The notes beneath the pieces were generated by a model. That model was not told the origin of the DNA and searched no databases. It saw nothing but the letters and a program-made list of their open reading frames with translations. From JAIMBK01 sp040755215 (GTDB lineage Bacteria; Bacillota; Desulfotomaculia; Desulfotomaculales; Nap2-2B), in contig JBFMBG010000091.1 of assembly GCA_040755215.1 (NCBI GenBank), positions 1 through 11,596 on the forward strand: a stretch of DNA of 11,596 bases. The letters are read 5' to 3'. Both the position numbers and the translations under genes were made by a program. Numbering within the stretch: position 1 is the first letter of the stretch; every line of letters starts with the position of its first letter. This document shows, piece after piece, positions 1 to 6,619 of the stretch.

Positions 1-80
1 TGAACGGTTTTGAACCCTCCACAGGGAAAAGCTTCTATTTTCTGCCGCCGGCAGTGGCTTACCGGGGGGTGCGGGAATGA
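1..80 (+). CDS. C-terminal end of an unidentified upstream protein (partial)
   Basis: Reading codons from base 3 gives 25 residues (NGFEPSTGKS at the start, ending AYRGVRE) and a TGA at 78-80. This stop shares four bases (ATGA) with the start codon of the ABC ATPase at 77, the classic sign of translational coupling inside an operon. Codons are GC-rich at third positions, like the neighbours. The fragment is too short to show a domain and I do not recognise it. Its position suggests that the operon begins outside the window and that this protein belongs with the ABC exporter. The call rests mainly on the overlap, so it is moderately secure as coding and has no functional assignment. Confidence 0.55.
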   Translation, partial: NGFEPSTGKSFYFLPPAVAYRGVRE

Positions 81-1006
81 TTAAAGTACGTTCTTTAAAG
101 AAAACCTACGGGCGCGTGCAGGCCCTGCGAGGGCTGGACATGGAAGTGCCGGCGGGCGCCGTTTACGGATTTATCGGCCAGAACGGGGCGGGGAAGACCA
201 CCACCCTGCGCATCCTGGCCGGACTGCTTGTCCCCGACGGGGGCACCGCGGAAGTGGCCGGGCTTGAGATCGGCAGCCACCCCCGCGCCTTGCGGGAGGT
301 GGTGGGCTACATGCCCGATTTCTTCGGCGTCTACGACGATTTAAGGGTCGGGGAGTACCTGCTTTTTTACGCCGCCGCGTACGGGATCAGGGGGCCGCGG
401 GCCTTTAAACTGCGCGACGATCTGCTAGAACTGGTGGAGCTGGGGGAGAAGCGGGAAGCCTTCGTGGATACCCTCTCCCGCGGCATGCAGCAGCGGCTCT
501 GCCTGGCCCGGGCTTTAATCCACGATCCCCGGGTGCTCCTTTTGGATGAGCCGGCCAGCGGCCTGGACCCCCTGGCGCGGGTGGAAATGCGGGAAATTTT
601 AAAGGAACTGAGCAAACTGGGTAAAACGATTTTAATCAGCAGCCATATCTTGTCGGAACTGGCCGACCTGTGCACGCACGTCGGCATGATCACCGAAGGG
701 CGGCTGGTGCGCCAGGGGCCGCTCGCCGAATTGCTCAACGGCACCCCGGTACAGACCATCATTTTGCGCTGCCACGGCCCGGCGGAGGCAGCCGAAAAGC
801 TGCTGGCGGGCTGGCCGGGGGTGGAGGTGCTCCGTTCCCTGCCCGGACAGGTTGAATTTCGCCTGGCGGGAGGATCGGCGCAAGCAGCGGAGTTGTTAAA
901 GGAACTGGTCCTCCGGGGCGTTCCGGTAACCCATTTTGCGCAGGAAGAACAAAGTCTGGAAGATACCTTCGTCCAGCTGGCCAGGGAGGGTGGTTTGAAT
1001 GGCTGA
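77..1006 (+). CDS. ABC-2 type transporter, ATP-binding protein
   Basis: A cytoplasmic ATPase of 309 residues that would power the membrane subunit encoded next. All nucleotide-binding motifs are visible: Walker A GQNGAGKT at residues 34-41, signature LSRGMQQ at 133-139, Walker B VLLLDEP at 153-159 with D-loop SGLDP at 161-165, and the switch histidine H190 in ISSH. The usual Q-loop glutamine is replaced in GYMPDFFGVYDDL (77-89), where D81 stands at that place. As I recall, this MPDFFGVYDDL version is common in a subset of ABC-2 exporter ATPases, so it need not mean loss of activity. Residues 225-309 form the C-terminal extension typical of drug or lipid exporter ATPases (CcmA/NatA-like). The start overlaps the previous stop (ATGA) and follows a GGGGGGTGCGGG purine-rich stretch. 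The transported substrate cannot be told. Confidence 0.95.
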   Translation: MIKVRSLKKTYGRVQALRGLDMEVPAGAVYGFIGQNGAGKTTTLRILAGLLVPDGGTAEVAGLEIGSHPRALREVVGYMPDFFGVYDDLRVGEYLLFYAAAYGIRGPRAFKLRDDLLELVELGEKREAFVDTLSRGMQQRLCLARALIHDPRVLLLDEPASGLDPLARVEMREILKELSKLGKTILISSHILSELADLCTHVGMITEGRLVRQGPLAELLNGTPVQTIILRCHGPAEAAEKLLAGWPGVEVLRSLPGQVEFRLAGGSAQAAELLKELVLRGVPVTHFAQEEQSLEDTFVQLAREGGLNG

Positions 1007-2147
1007 AGAAGTTCGGGAGGAACAGCGAGGACAGGAACAGGAAAAAGAAGCCGCGGGGCAAAGAAAGGAAGGCGGGGCAAAACAAAGGCTGCAGGAGAAA
1101 AGGTTCTTTCTCCGGGATTGCTGGGAAGGCCTGCGGTGCGGCCTGGCCCCAATGCTGGGTAAGGAAATGCGGGGGCGGACCCGGGGCTGGCGCTCACCTG
1201 TTCTGTTAACCGTTTACCTGGGGGTATTGAGTGCCTTCGTGCTGTTGTTTCTCTGGCTTAACCTGGAGCGCTTGAGCATGATCCGGCCGCAGGTGGGATT
1301 ATCCCTGTATTCCCTTTTTATTTTCAGTTTAATCATGTTGATTTCTTTTATCGCCCCGGCCGTCGCCGCCGGCGCCATCAGCGGGGAAAGGGAAAGACGG
1401 ACGTACGATTTGCTGCTGGTGACCAAGGCTTCCATCCCGGGCATCGTGCTGGGGAAATGGCTGGCTTCCGTGGTTTACTTAATGTTTCTGGCGGTGGCCG
1501 CCCTGCCTGTTTTTGCCGTGGTCTTTCTTTACGGCGGGGTCCCGCCGGCCATTTTGGGTCTGGCCTTTGTGGTCTGCCTGGCCGCGGGCCTGGGCTACGG
1601 CGCCATGGGCCTGGCCCTGTCCGCGCTGACCCGGCGCAGCCAGGCGGCAATGATCATTTCGCTGGTTCTCGTCTTTTTCTTCATCTTCGGGATCCCGGTA
1701 ATTACCGGTATTATCATGGCCAGCAACCCGCCCGGGCCGTCGCCCCAACCTCTCGGGCAGCCCGGCGCGGCGATTGCCGGCCCTCCCTGGTACGTTTTTT
1801 TAAGCCCGCTCACCGCTTTTACCTCCGTTTTGCCCGGGTCGGGCGAGTACGACCGGAACTGGGGCATCCCCCTGATTTCGGAGCTGATGAATATGCTCTT
1901 GAACCGGATGGTGCAGCCGGAAATGATGGTCTACGCTTACAAAATGGGTTACGCTTCTGGCTATATGTCTTCCGGCTACCCCGGCGGGGTCGAAGCGAAG
2001 CCGGCGGGGCTGGCCGCCTGGGCGCCGTGGGCGCGTTTCACCCTTTACCAGGGGATTCTGATCCCGGTTTCCCTGGCCGCCGCCGTTCTGGCCATTGCCC
2101 CGCGCAAACCCTGGCCGTTCCGGCGGGCGGGAAAGAAAAATAATTAG
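999..2147 (+). CDS. ABC-2 type transporter, permease protein
   Basis: The membrane partner of the preceding ATPase, 382 residues. The start at 999 overlaps the ATPase gene by 8 bases and has AGGGAGGG at 983-990 eight bases upstream, so this ATG is favoured over the in-frame ATG at 1152, which has no ribosome binding site. About six hydrophobic segments are visible at residues 67-88, 99-124, 148-179, 183-209, 216-240 and 349-367. After the second comes AISGERERRTYDLLL (126-140), the coupling motif typical of ABC-2 permeases. The segment LGKEMRGRTRGWRSPVLLTVY (53-73) also matches the usual N-terminal start of this family. Residues 1-37 are an unusually charged Glu/Gln/Lys/Arg extension ahead of that conserved start. 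A long loop at 241-348 lies between the last two helices and is probably extracytoplasmic. Export, not uptake, is the usual direction for this class. Confidence 0.92.
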   Translation: MAEEVREEQRGQEQEKEAAGQRKEGGAKQRLQEKRFFLRDCWEGLRCGLAPMLGKEMRGRTRGWRSPVLLTVYLGVLSAFVLLFLWLNLERLSMIRPQVGLSLYSLFIFSLIMLISFIAPAVAAGAISGERERRTYDLLLVTKASIPGIVLGKWLASVVYLMFLAVAALPVFAVVFLYGGVPPAILGLAFVVCLAAGLGYGAMGLALSALTRRSQAAMIISLVLVFFFIFGIPVITGIIMASNPPGPSPQPLGQPGAAIAGPPWYVFLSPLTAFTSVLPGSGEYDRNWGIPLISELMNMLLNRMVQPEMMVYAYKMGYASGYMSSGYPGGVEAKPAGLAAWAPWARFTLYQGILIPVSLAAAVLAIAPRKPWPFRRAGKKNN

Positions 2148-2297
2148 CTACAGAGAAATTGATTTGGGAACAGGGATGACAGGTCCGGCCTCTGACGGCT
2201 GATCCGCCGATCATGAAAATTGAGGCAAAAAGACACAAAGAGAACTGCATAAACATATATACTTTGTCCTCTATGGTCCTAACGCAGCCTGAGGTTA

Positions 2298-2328
2298 AAT
2301 AAGTTAAGTGCCTGGCACTTAACTTATT
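2298..2328. repeat. Perfect 31-base palindrome (15-base arms, central T)
   Basis: Left arm AATAAGTTAAGTGCC (2298-2312) and right arm GGCACTTAACTTATT (2314-2328) are exact reverse complements around a single T at 2313. As RNA it would fold as a 13-base-pair stem with a CCTGG loop. It ends 25 bases before the ribosome binding site of the next gene and is not followed by a T-run, so it is not a standard intrinsic terminator. The GTGCCTGGCAC core resembles palindromes I recall as scattered repeats in several bacterial genomes, some near Y1 (REP-associated) transposases. That link is recollection and was not tested here. An operator or an RNA-stabilising hairpin are alternatives. Confidence 0.85.
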
Positions 2329-2353
2329 AATCCCCTTTGTGCCAATTATTTTC

Positions 2354-2360
2354 AAGGAGG
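2354..2360 (+). promoter_or_regulatory. Ribosome binding site that decides the start of the coiled-coil protein
   Basis: AAGGAGG at 2354-2360 lies only one base before an ATG at 2362 but seven bases before the in-frame ATG at 2368. Seven is the same spacing seen for the MoxR gene (AAGGAG ending at 4192, ATG at 4200), so 2368 is the likely start. Confidence 0.8.
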
Positions 2361-2367
2361 CATGGAT

Positions 2368-4161
2368 ATGCTCCGCAGGAAGCGGCATGACTGGCCCGAC
2401 CGCAGGCTGGAGGAGGCGCTGGCGCTCCTGGCGGCGCGAGTGCGGCGGTGCTACTGGCTGGAAACCGGACGCCTGGTGCTCACCTGGGGCCTGGCTGTCG
2501 CTGCCGGCGTGCTGGTTTTGTTCAGGTTGACCCCGCTTTACTCTTGCCTGTTCCTGGCCGGAATAGGCGGGGCGGCTGCCGCTGTGGTTGTTTTTGTTTG
2601 GCGAAGTTTGTCCATCCCTGACGCCTTGAAAGTAGTGCAAATCGCCGACGAGCTGGGTTTAAACGGCGAGGCGGTTACGGCGTACCGCCTCCTGGAAAAG
2701 AAAAAGCAGGATTCCTGGAGCAAATTTGCCGTTGAAAAAGGGGTTAGCGCTTGCCGGAACCTGCCGGGTGAAAGGTTGGTTCCGCTATTCCCCTCCTGGC
2801 GCCCCTGGCGGGGGATTGTTTTTCTGACCGGGATTCTGGTGGTCACGATCCTGCTGCCCGCTCCGCTGGCTCCTTACTGGGAGGTCCGGCGGGCGGAAAA
2901 GGAAGCCCTGGCCGCGGCCGCCCGGCAGGCCGGAGAAGTGGTTGCCCAGCTCCAGCGGATGCCGCCGGAACAAAAGGAATTTCTTCCGGAAAAATTAAGC
3001 GAAGAACTTGATGCCCTTCCCCGGACCGTCGGCGTGGCCAGGGACCGCCGGGAGGCCGCCCGCAATTTAGAGCGGGCGGGCCAGGAAATTGAAGATGTCC
3101 TGGCCTTTTTAGAGCCGGCGGAAAGGAGTTTCCGGCAGCTGGCCGGCGCCTGGAAAAACAGCCGGGAACCTCTCCTCAAGGAACTGGCCGCCGCCCTGGA
3201 AAAAGGCGATGCGCAGGAAATCGCCCGGCTGACCGGGAAGCTGAAGGAACTGGCCAATTCTTCGCAAGCCGCGAAAAACAGGCTGGCTTTGGAAATGTTC
3301 CAGGCCGGCGAAACCGTCGGGGATCCGGCCCGGCGGGAAAATCTGCGCAAGCTGGCCAGATCGCTCATATCTTCCGGCGGAAACGAAGAAGCAGGGGAAA
3401 GCGGGGAAAAGGAAAGCGCCTCCCTGGCCCGGGATCTGGCCGGCCTGGCGCAGCAGGCCCGGGCCGCCGGCCGGCTGGCACGGGCTTCTGCGGCAATGTT
3501 TAGTCTGGCCGGTGCTCTGGGCGGCGGAAATAATGCGGCGGCCATTGCCCGGACCGGGAGCGGAACGGGTGCCCAGCCGTCGGCAAACGCCGGCGGAACG
3601 GGAGGATCTGGAGGGGCGGCCAGCGGGTCCTCCGGCGCGGGTTCGGCCGCGGGTTCCGCCCCGGGCAGCACGCCCGGTTCAGCCGGGAGCAGCGGGGCGG
3701 GGGGCTCTGCCGGAGCCGGCGGCGCTTCGGCGGACGCCGGAGCCGGCGAGGGTACCGGCGGGCGTGCCGGCAATTCCGGGGGAACCAGAGGCGGTTCAGG
3801 CAACGGGCCGGGTTCTGGCTCCGGAAATGAAGGCAGCGGCGGCGGAGCGGGCACGGGCGCCGGGGGACCGGGCACCGGGGGGCAGGGTGCGGCAACTTCC
3901 GGTGGCGGCTACGATCGGATTTACGCCCCGCATTTGCTGGGTGGTTCGGGACAGGAAACCCGGGTTAGTGGTCAGATCCGGCTGGGTCAGGCCGGGACTG
4001 AAACCAGCCTGCCCGATTCTCCGGTCGAGCTGGGAGCGATTCGTCCTTACCGGGAGGTCCTGCCTCTTTATAAGGAAGAAGCAATCAACTCCCTTTCTTC
4101 CGCTCCTCTTCCGCCAGACCTGGAATCGCTGGTATGGCAATACTTTACCTCGTTGGAATAG
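2368..4161 (+). CDS. Membrane-anchored coiled-coil protein with long Gly/Ser/Ala-rich linker, MoxR neighbour
   Basis: A 597-residue protein without a confident family name. Three hydrophobic segments (about residues 36-53, 60-80 and 149-168) bracket a short domain at 84-145 containing ALKVVQIADELGLNGEAVTAYRLLE, which recalls DUF4175-like proteins found beside MoxR genes. Residues 172-380 are Ala/Glu/Leu/Arg-rich and mostly helical, probably coiled coil. Residues about 386-514 are almost only Gly, Ser, Ala, Thr and Pro. A conserved-looking tail follows, ending YREVLPLYKEEAINSLSS and then PPDLESLVWQYFTSLE; I recall similar endings in MoxR-linked Firmicute proteins. By the positive-inside rule the N-terminus is cytoplasmic and the coiled coil, linker and tail are outside. 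The start is set by AAGGAGG at 2354-2360. The MoxR gene follows after 38 bases, so the two are probably made together. Role unknown; a structural or adaptor part of the MoxR/VWA machine is inference. Confidence 0.85.
   Translation: MLRRKRHDWPDRRLEEALALLAARVRRCYWLETGRLVLTWGLAVAAGVLVLFRLTPLYSCLFLAGIGGAAAAVVVFVWRSLSIPDALKVVQIADELGLNGEAVTAYRLLEKKKQDSWSKFAVEKGVSACRNLPGERLVPLFPSWRPWRGIVFLTGILVVTILLPAPLAPYWEVRRAEKEALAAAARQAGEVVAQLQRMPPEQKEFLPEKLSEELDALPRTVGVARDRREAARNLERAGQEIEDVLAFLEPAERSFRQLAGAWKNSREPLLKELAAALEKGDAQEIARLTGKLKELANSSQAAKNRLALEMFQAGETVGDPARRENLRKLARSLISSGGNEEAGESGEKESASLARDLAGLAQQARAAGRLARASAAMFSLAGALGGGNNAAAIARTGSGTGAQPSANAGGTGGSGGAASGSSGAGSAAGSAPGSTPGSAGSSGAGGSAGAGGASADAGAGEGTGGRAGNSGGTRGGSGNGPGSGSGNEGSGGGAGTGAGGPGTGGQGAATSGGGYDRIYAPHLLGGSGQETRVSGQIRLGQAGTETSLPDSPVELGAIRPYREVLPLYKEEAINSLSSAPLPPDLESLVWQYFTSLE
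3517..3909 (+). repeat. Low-complexity Gly/Ser/Ala coding tract
   Basis: This part of the coiled-coil protein gene codes for roughly 130 residues drawn nearly all from G, S, A, T, P and N, with recurrent GSG, AGS and GGTG-type words but no exact repeat unit. Codons are mixed (GGC, GGG, GGA, GGT all used), so it is a degenerate linker and not a recent DNA expansion. It separates the helical part from the conserved tail and probably acts as a flexible tether. Confidence 0.85.
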
Positions 4162-4199
4162 ACAGGGTAATTTATTCCTGAGCAGGAAGGAGTTTGCTG

Positions 4200-5270
4200 A
4201 TGCCTGATTACACTGGTTCGGTAGAGAATCAGGAAGTTAAAGAAGCCCCGTCCGCCGGGGCCGCCGGGGAAAGCGACGCTTCCAGGGAAGACGTTCCGGG
4301 CATCCTGGAAGGGGTTAAAAACCGTATAAAAGAAATGGAAGACGCCATTGCCGGGGTGATTGTAGGCCAGGAAGAGGTTGTTCACCAGGTTTTAACCGCC
4401 CTGCTGGCCGGCGGGCACGTGCTTCTGGAAGGAGTGCCCGGCCTGGGCAAAACGGCGCTGGTCCGCACCGTGGCGCGGGTGACGGGGTTGACTTTCCGGC
4501 GCATCCAGTTTACTCCCGACTTAATGCCGGCCGACATTACCGGCACCCAGATTTTTGACGAGAAAGGGGCCGACGGTCCTTTCCGTTTTTCCCCGGGGCC
4601 GGTTTTTGCCAACATCGTCCTGGCCGACGAGATTAACCGGGCCACGCCCAAAACCCAAAGCGCCCTGCTGGAAGCCATGCAGGAGCGTACGGTGACGTCA
4701 GGCGGGTTAACTTATCCTTTGCCGGAGCCTTTCTTTGTGCTGGCCACCCAGAACCCCCTGGAGATGGAGGGAACTTATCCTTTGCCGGAAGCGCAACTGG
4801 ACCGTTTCTTGTTTAAGATTAACGTTTCCTATCCCAGTGCCAAGGAGTTGCTGGCCATCGCCGACCGGACCACCGGCGCCGCCGAGCCTCAGGCGCCTTC
4901 CCTGCTGGCGCCGGGGGAGTTGCGCGGCTGGCTGAAGCTGGTCCGCCGGGTGGTGGTTGTGGAGGACGTCATCGATTACGCGGTTCGCCTGGTGCTGGCC
5001 ACCCAACCCGACAACCCCCGGGCCCCGGAAAGGGTCCGGCGTTTTGTCCGCTACGGTTCCAGTCCGCGCGGCCTGCAGGCCCTGGTGCTGGGCGCACGGG
5101 CCGAAGCTCTCCGGGAAGGGCGCCCGCAGGCCGGGTACGCCGACATCCGCCGGGTTGCCCCGGCGGCCCTCCGGCACCGTCTGATTTTAAGTTACGAAGC
5201 GGCGGCGGAAGGAATCGGGGCCGATGAACTGGTGGCGGAGGTCCTGGAAACCGTGCCGGTCCACCAGTGA
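4200..5270 (+). CDS. MoxR-family AAA+ ATPase
   Basis: A 356-residue cytoplasmic AAA+ ATPase, expected to form a hexamer that remodels protein partners. Visible motifs: Walker A GVPGLGKT at residues 78-85, Walker B IVLADEIN at 139-146, sensor 1 ATQNP at 182-186 with N185, the LPEAQLDRFLF segment at 195-205 carrying the arginine-finger region, and sensor 2 GSSPRG at 286-291 with R290. The C-terminal helical lid domain is complete and the length is normal. Residues 1-37 are a hydrophilic, probably disordered extension before the first helix. ATG 4200 is chosen because AAGGAG at 4187-4192 sits seven bases away; an in-frame TTG at 4194 would leave only one base. It sits between the coiled-coil protein and the DUF58 gene, the standard MoxR-DUF58 pairing. 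In studied relatives (MoxR, RavA, CbbQ) the ATPase acts with VWA proteins to mature enzymes or complexes; the client here is unknown. Confidence 0.96.
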   Translation: MPDYTGSVENQEVKEAPSAGAAGESDASREDVPGILEGVKNRIKEMEDAIAGVIVGQEEVVHQVLTALLAGGHVLLEGVPGLGKTALVRTVARVTGLTFRRIQFTPDLMPADITGTQIFDEKGADGPFRFSPGPVFANIVLADEINRATPKTQSALLEAMQERTVTSGGLTYPLPEPFFVLATQNPLEMEGTYPLPEAQLDRFLFKINVSYPSAKELLAIADRTTGAAEPQAPSLLAPGELRGWLKLVRRVVVVEDVIDYAVRLVLATQPDNPRAPERVRRFVRYGSSPRGLQALVLGARAEALREGRPQAGYADIRRVAPAALRHRLILSYEAAAEGIGADELVAEVLETVPVHQ

Positions 5271-5286
5271 GATTAGGAATTCCTTG

Positions 5287-5330
5287 AGAATTGGGGATGG
5301 GGGATAGGCGGGAGTCGGGCAGTCAATTCT
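5287..5330 (+). repeat. G-rich tract with a canonical G-quadruplex pattern, flanked by an inverted repeat
   Basis: Four G-runs at 5293-5296, 5299-5303, 5310-5312 and 5317-5319 are separated by loops of 2, 6 and 4 bases, which fits the G3+N1-7 quadruplex rule on the coding strand. The tract is bracketed by AGAATTG (5287-5293) and CAATTCT (5324-5330), exact reverse complements. It ends 17 bases before the DUF58 start, a gene with no recognisable ribosome binding site. It could control translation by folding in the mRNA, or be a decayed repeat insertion. The pattern is seen directly; any folding or function is inference. Confidence 0.6.
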
Positions 5331-5336
5331 TTTGCG

Positions 5337-6380
5337 ATGGGGAATTTTTATTTGTTTACCCAGGATCTTCTCGATGCCAACCTATTAAAACGTCTTGAGT
5401 GTTATCGGCTGGTCCGGCAGACCCCCGTTTATGGCCGCCCCGGGGGCGCCAGGCGTTCTTTACAGAAGGGCGGAGCGGTGGAGTTCGCCGATTATCGCGA
5501 GTACTCTCCCGGCGATGAACTGCGGCGGGTGGACTGGAAAGCCTACGCCCGGCTGGGGCGGCTTTACGTGAAGGAATTTCTGGACGAGCGGCAGCAAACC
5601 GTGCTTTTTCTTCTCGACGTCAGCGCCTCGATGGACTGGGGCGGTCCGCCGGCCCACAAGGGGAGATATGCCTTGCAGATTGCCGCCGGGCTGGGTACGT
5701 GCGCGCTGGCCGGAAGCGACCGGCTGGCGGTCATTTTCGCCGGCGGGGAAGGAAAAGTAAAGGAAGACGCGGAAATAGATAAACAGGGTGCAGCAGAGGA
5801 CAAGGACAGTTTGACCCGGAAACATCCGCCGGACAAACCGGGCATTGCCTCCCTGGAAACGGCCGGCAACGGTAAAGCGGGCTGGCGGATATCTACCGAA
5901 TTCAAGAGCCGGACGGCTCTGCCAGGGTTCTGGAATTTCCTTCGGTCGGTAAATTTTGGCGGTAGCGCCGGACTGGTGAGTAGTTTACATAATGCTCTCA
6001 AACTGGACCGGGGGGCAAAAAGTCTTTACGTTTTTTCCGACCTTTACGATTTGGCCGACGTGCAGGAAATGCTCCGCCTGGCCGCCGGCCGGGGCCTGGC
6101 GGTAACCCTCCTCCACATTTTGTCCCCGGAGGAAAGGGCACCGGAAGGAGAGGGGGAATACCTGCTGATCGATCCAGAAAGCGGCGCCAGGATTGAAATC
6201 ACCCTAAACCCGGCAGCATACCTTGCTTATACCCGGCGGCTGGAAATGTTTTTCCGGGAGCTGGACAGCTTCTGCCACCGCTGGGGTGGAAAACGGGTCC
6301 TGCTGGACAGCGGTGAGGCGGCGGCGGACACCCTGTTCAAAACCCTGCCCCGGGCGGGGGTACTGCAGCCAAGAGGGTAG
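5337..6380 (+). CDS. DUF58 protein with VWA-like metal site
   Basis: The usual partner of MoxR, 347 residues and apparently soluble, with no clear membrane helix. The DUF58 hallmark is VEFADYREYSPGDELRRVDWKAYAR at residues 48-72 (core: EFADYR, PGDELR, DWKAYAR), followed by LYVKEF at 76-81. A VWA-like fold begins at VLFLLDVSASMD with the metal-site residues D94, S96 and S98; the second metal loop is GGSAGL (208-213, Ser in place of the usual Thr) and VFSDLYD at 232-238 closes the site. Residues about 137-183 are a Lys/Glu/Asp-rich insertion between the strand AVIF (131-134) and the segment ISTEFKSRTALPGF; it makes this protein longer than the roughly 290-residue norm I recall. The ATG at 5337 opens a good N-terminus but lacks a ribosome binding site, since a G-rich repeat tract lies there. 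The frame stays open back to 5277 without a better start. Confidence 0.92.
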   Translation: MGNFYLFTQDLLDANLLKRLECYRLVRQTPVYGRPGGARRSLQKGGAVEFADYREYSPGDELRRVDWKAYARLGRLYVKEFLDERQQTVLFLLDVSASMDWGGPPAHKGRYALQIAAGLGTCALAGSDRLAVIFAGGEGKVKEDAEIDKQGAAEDKDSLTRKHPPDKPGIASLETAGNGKAGWRISTEFKSRTALPGFWNFLRSVNFGGSAGLVSSLHNALKLDRGAKSLYVFSDLYDLADVQEMLRLAAGRGLAVTLLHILSPEERAPEGEGEYLLIDPESGARIEITLNPAAYLAYTRRLEMFFRELDSFCHRWGGKRVLLDSGEAAADTLFKTLPRAGVLQPRG

Positions 6381-6381
6381 T

Positions 6382-6413
6382 TCGGTCGTCGGTCGTCAGA
6401 AGTCGGACGTCGG
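6382..6413. repeat. Heptanucleotide tandem repeat, about 4.6 units
   Basis: Directly after the DUF58 stop there are consecutive seven-base units: TCGGTCG (6382), TCGGTCG (6389), TCAGAAG (6396), TCGGACG (6403) and a partial TCGG (6410). The first two are identical and the others diverged. Such short heptameric arrays are known in cyanobacteria, and I recall similar GTCGG-rich stretches between genes in Desulfotomaculum relatives; the relationship was not tested. No gene or terminator is associated with it. Confidence 0.75.
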
Positions 6414-6424
6414 AAAACAATTTT

Positions 6425-6453
6425 GAAAACAGGAAGACAGTCCCCTTATTTTC
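6425..6453. repeat. Imperfect 29-base inverted repeat
   Basis: GAAAA (6425-6429) pairs with TTTTC (6449-6453), and the centre GAC A GTC (6436-6442) is a perfect small palindrome; three of the fourteen base pairs fail and one is G-T. The centre with the adjacent CCCC recalls GGGGACAGTCCCC palindromes that I remember as scattered repeats, here decayed. The rest of the gap up to 6619 is AT-rich and shows no gene on either strand that I can support. Confidence 0.4.
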
Positions 6454-6619
6454 GAAGAAGTTAATTCTGCTGTTTAATGATGGAAATTTGATTCTATTTT
6501 CAAGAGAACTCTCCATGATAACTTTCGTTCTCGCCATAATGAAAATAAAGGGCAGAATCCTGAATTTATCAACAGGAGATACCCTGAACTGACCCATATT
6601 TTCTAAGGAGCTGATTTTG

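Larger units (their letters stand above)
2148..2367. other. 220-base gap between the exporter and the MoxR-type genes
   Basis: The gap is clearly lower in GC than the genes around it. Besides the palindrome at 2298-2328 it holds AAAGACACAAAGAG (2229-2242) and CTTTGTCCTCTATGG (2262-2276). Both resemble decayed copies of the ACCACAGAGGACACAGAG type of intergenic repeat, and ACAAAG/CTTTGT form a short inverted pair. TATACT at 2258-2263 could be a -10 element, but no good -35 stands at the right distance. No terminator with a T-run is seen after the permease gene, so transcription may read through. The longest minus-strand reading frame here overlaps coding genes on both sides and looks like chance. 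Confidence 0.5.

Noticed and set aside
367..1197. Minus-strand frame of 276 codons over the ABC ATPase
   Set aside because: Shadow of a gene with all ABC motifs; the translation is Ser/Arg/Pro-rich without recognisable domains.
2258..2263. TATACT as a -10 box for the MoxR-type genes
   Set aside because: The nearest -35-like sequence, TTGAGG at 2220-2225, is 32 bases away; no proper pair is found.
2038..2640. Minus-strand reading frame of 200 codons across the gap before the coiled-coil protein
   Set aside because: It overlaps strongly supported genes at both ends, its composition looks like an antisense shadow, and no domain or clear ribosome binding site is seen.
2874..3875. Long minus-strand frame of 333 codons, Pro/Ala-rich
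   Set aside because: It is the antisense of the coiled-coil and Gly-rich gene; GC-rich low-complexity DNA keeps the opposite strand open by composition.
4194..4199. TTG at 4194 as the MoxR start
   Set aside because: Only one base separates it from the ribosome binding site AAGGAG ending at 4192; ATG 4200 has ideal spacing.
6337..6597. Minus-strand frame of 86 codons in the gap after the DUF58 gene
   Set aside because: It runs through the heptad array and the inverted repeat and into the DUF58 gene; no ribosome binding site or family is recognised. Probably chance.
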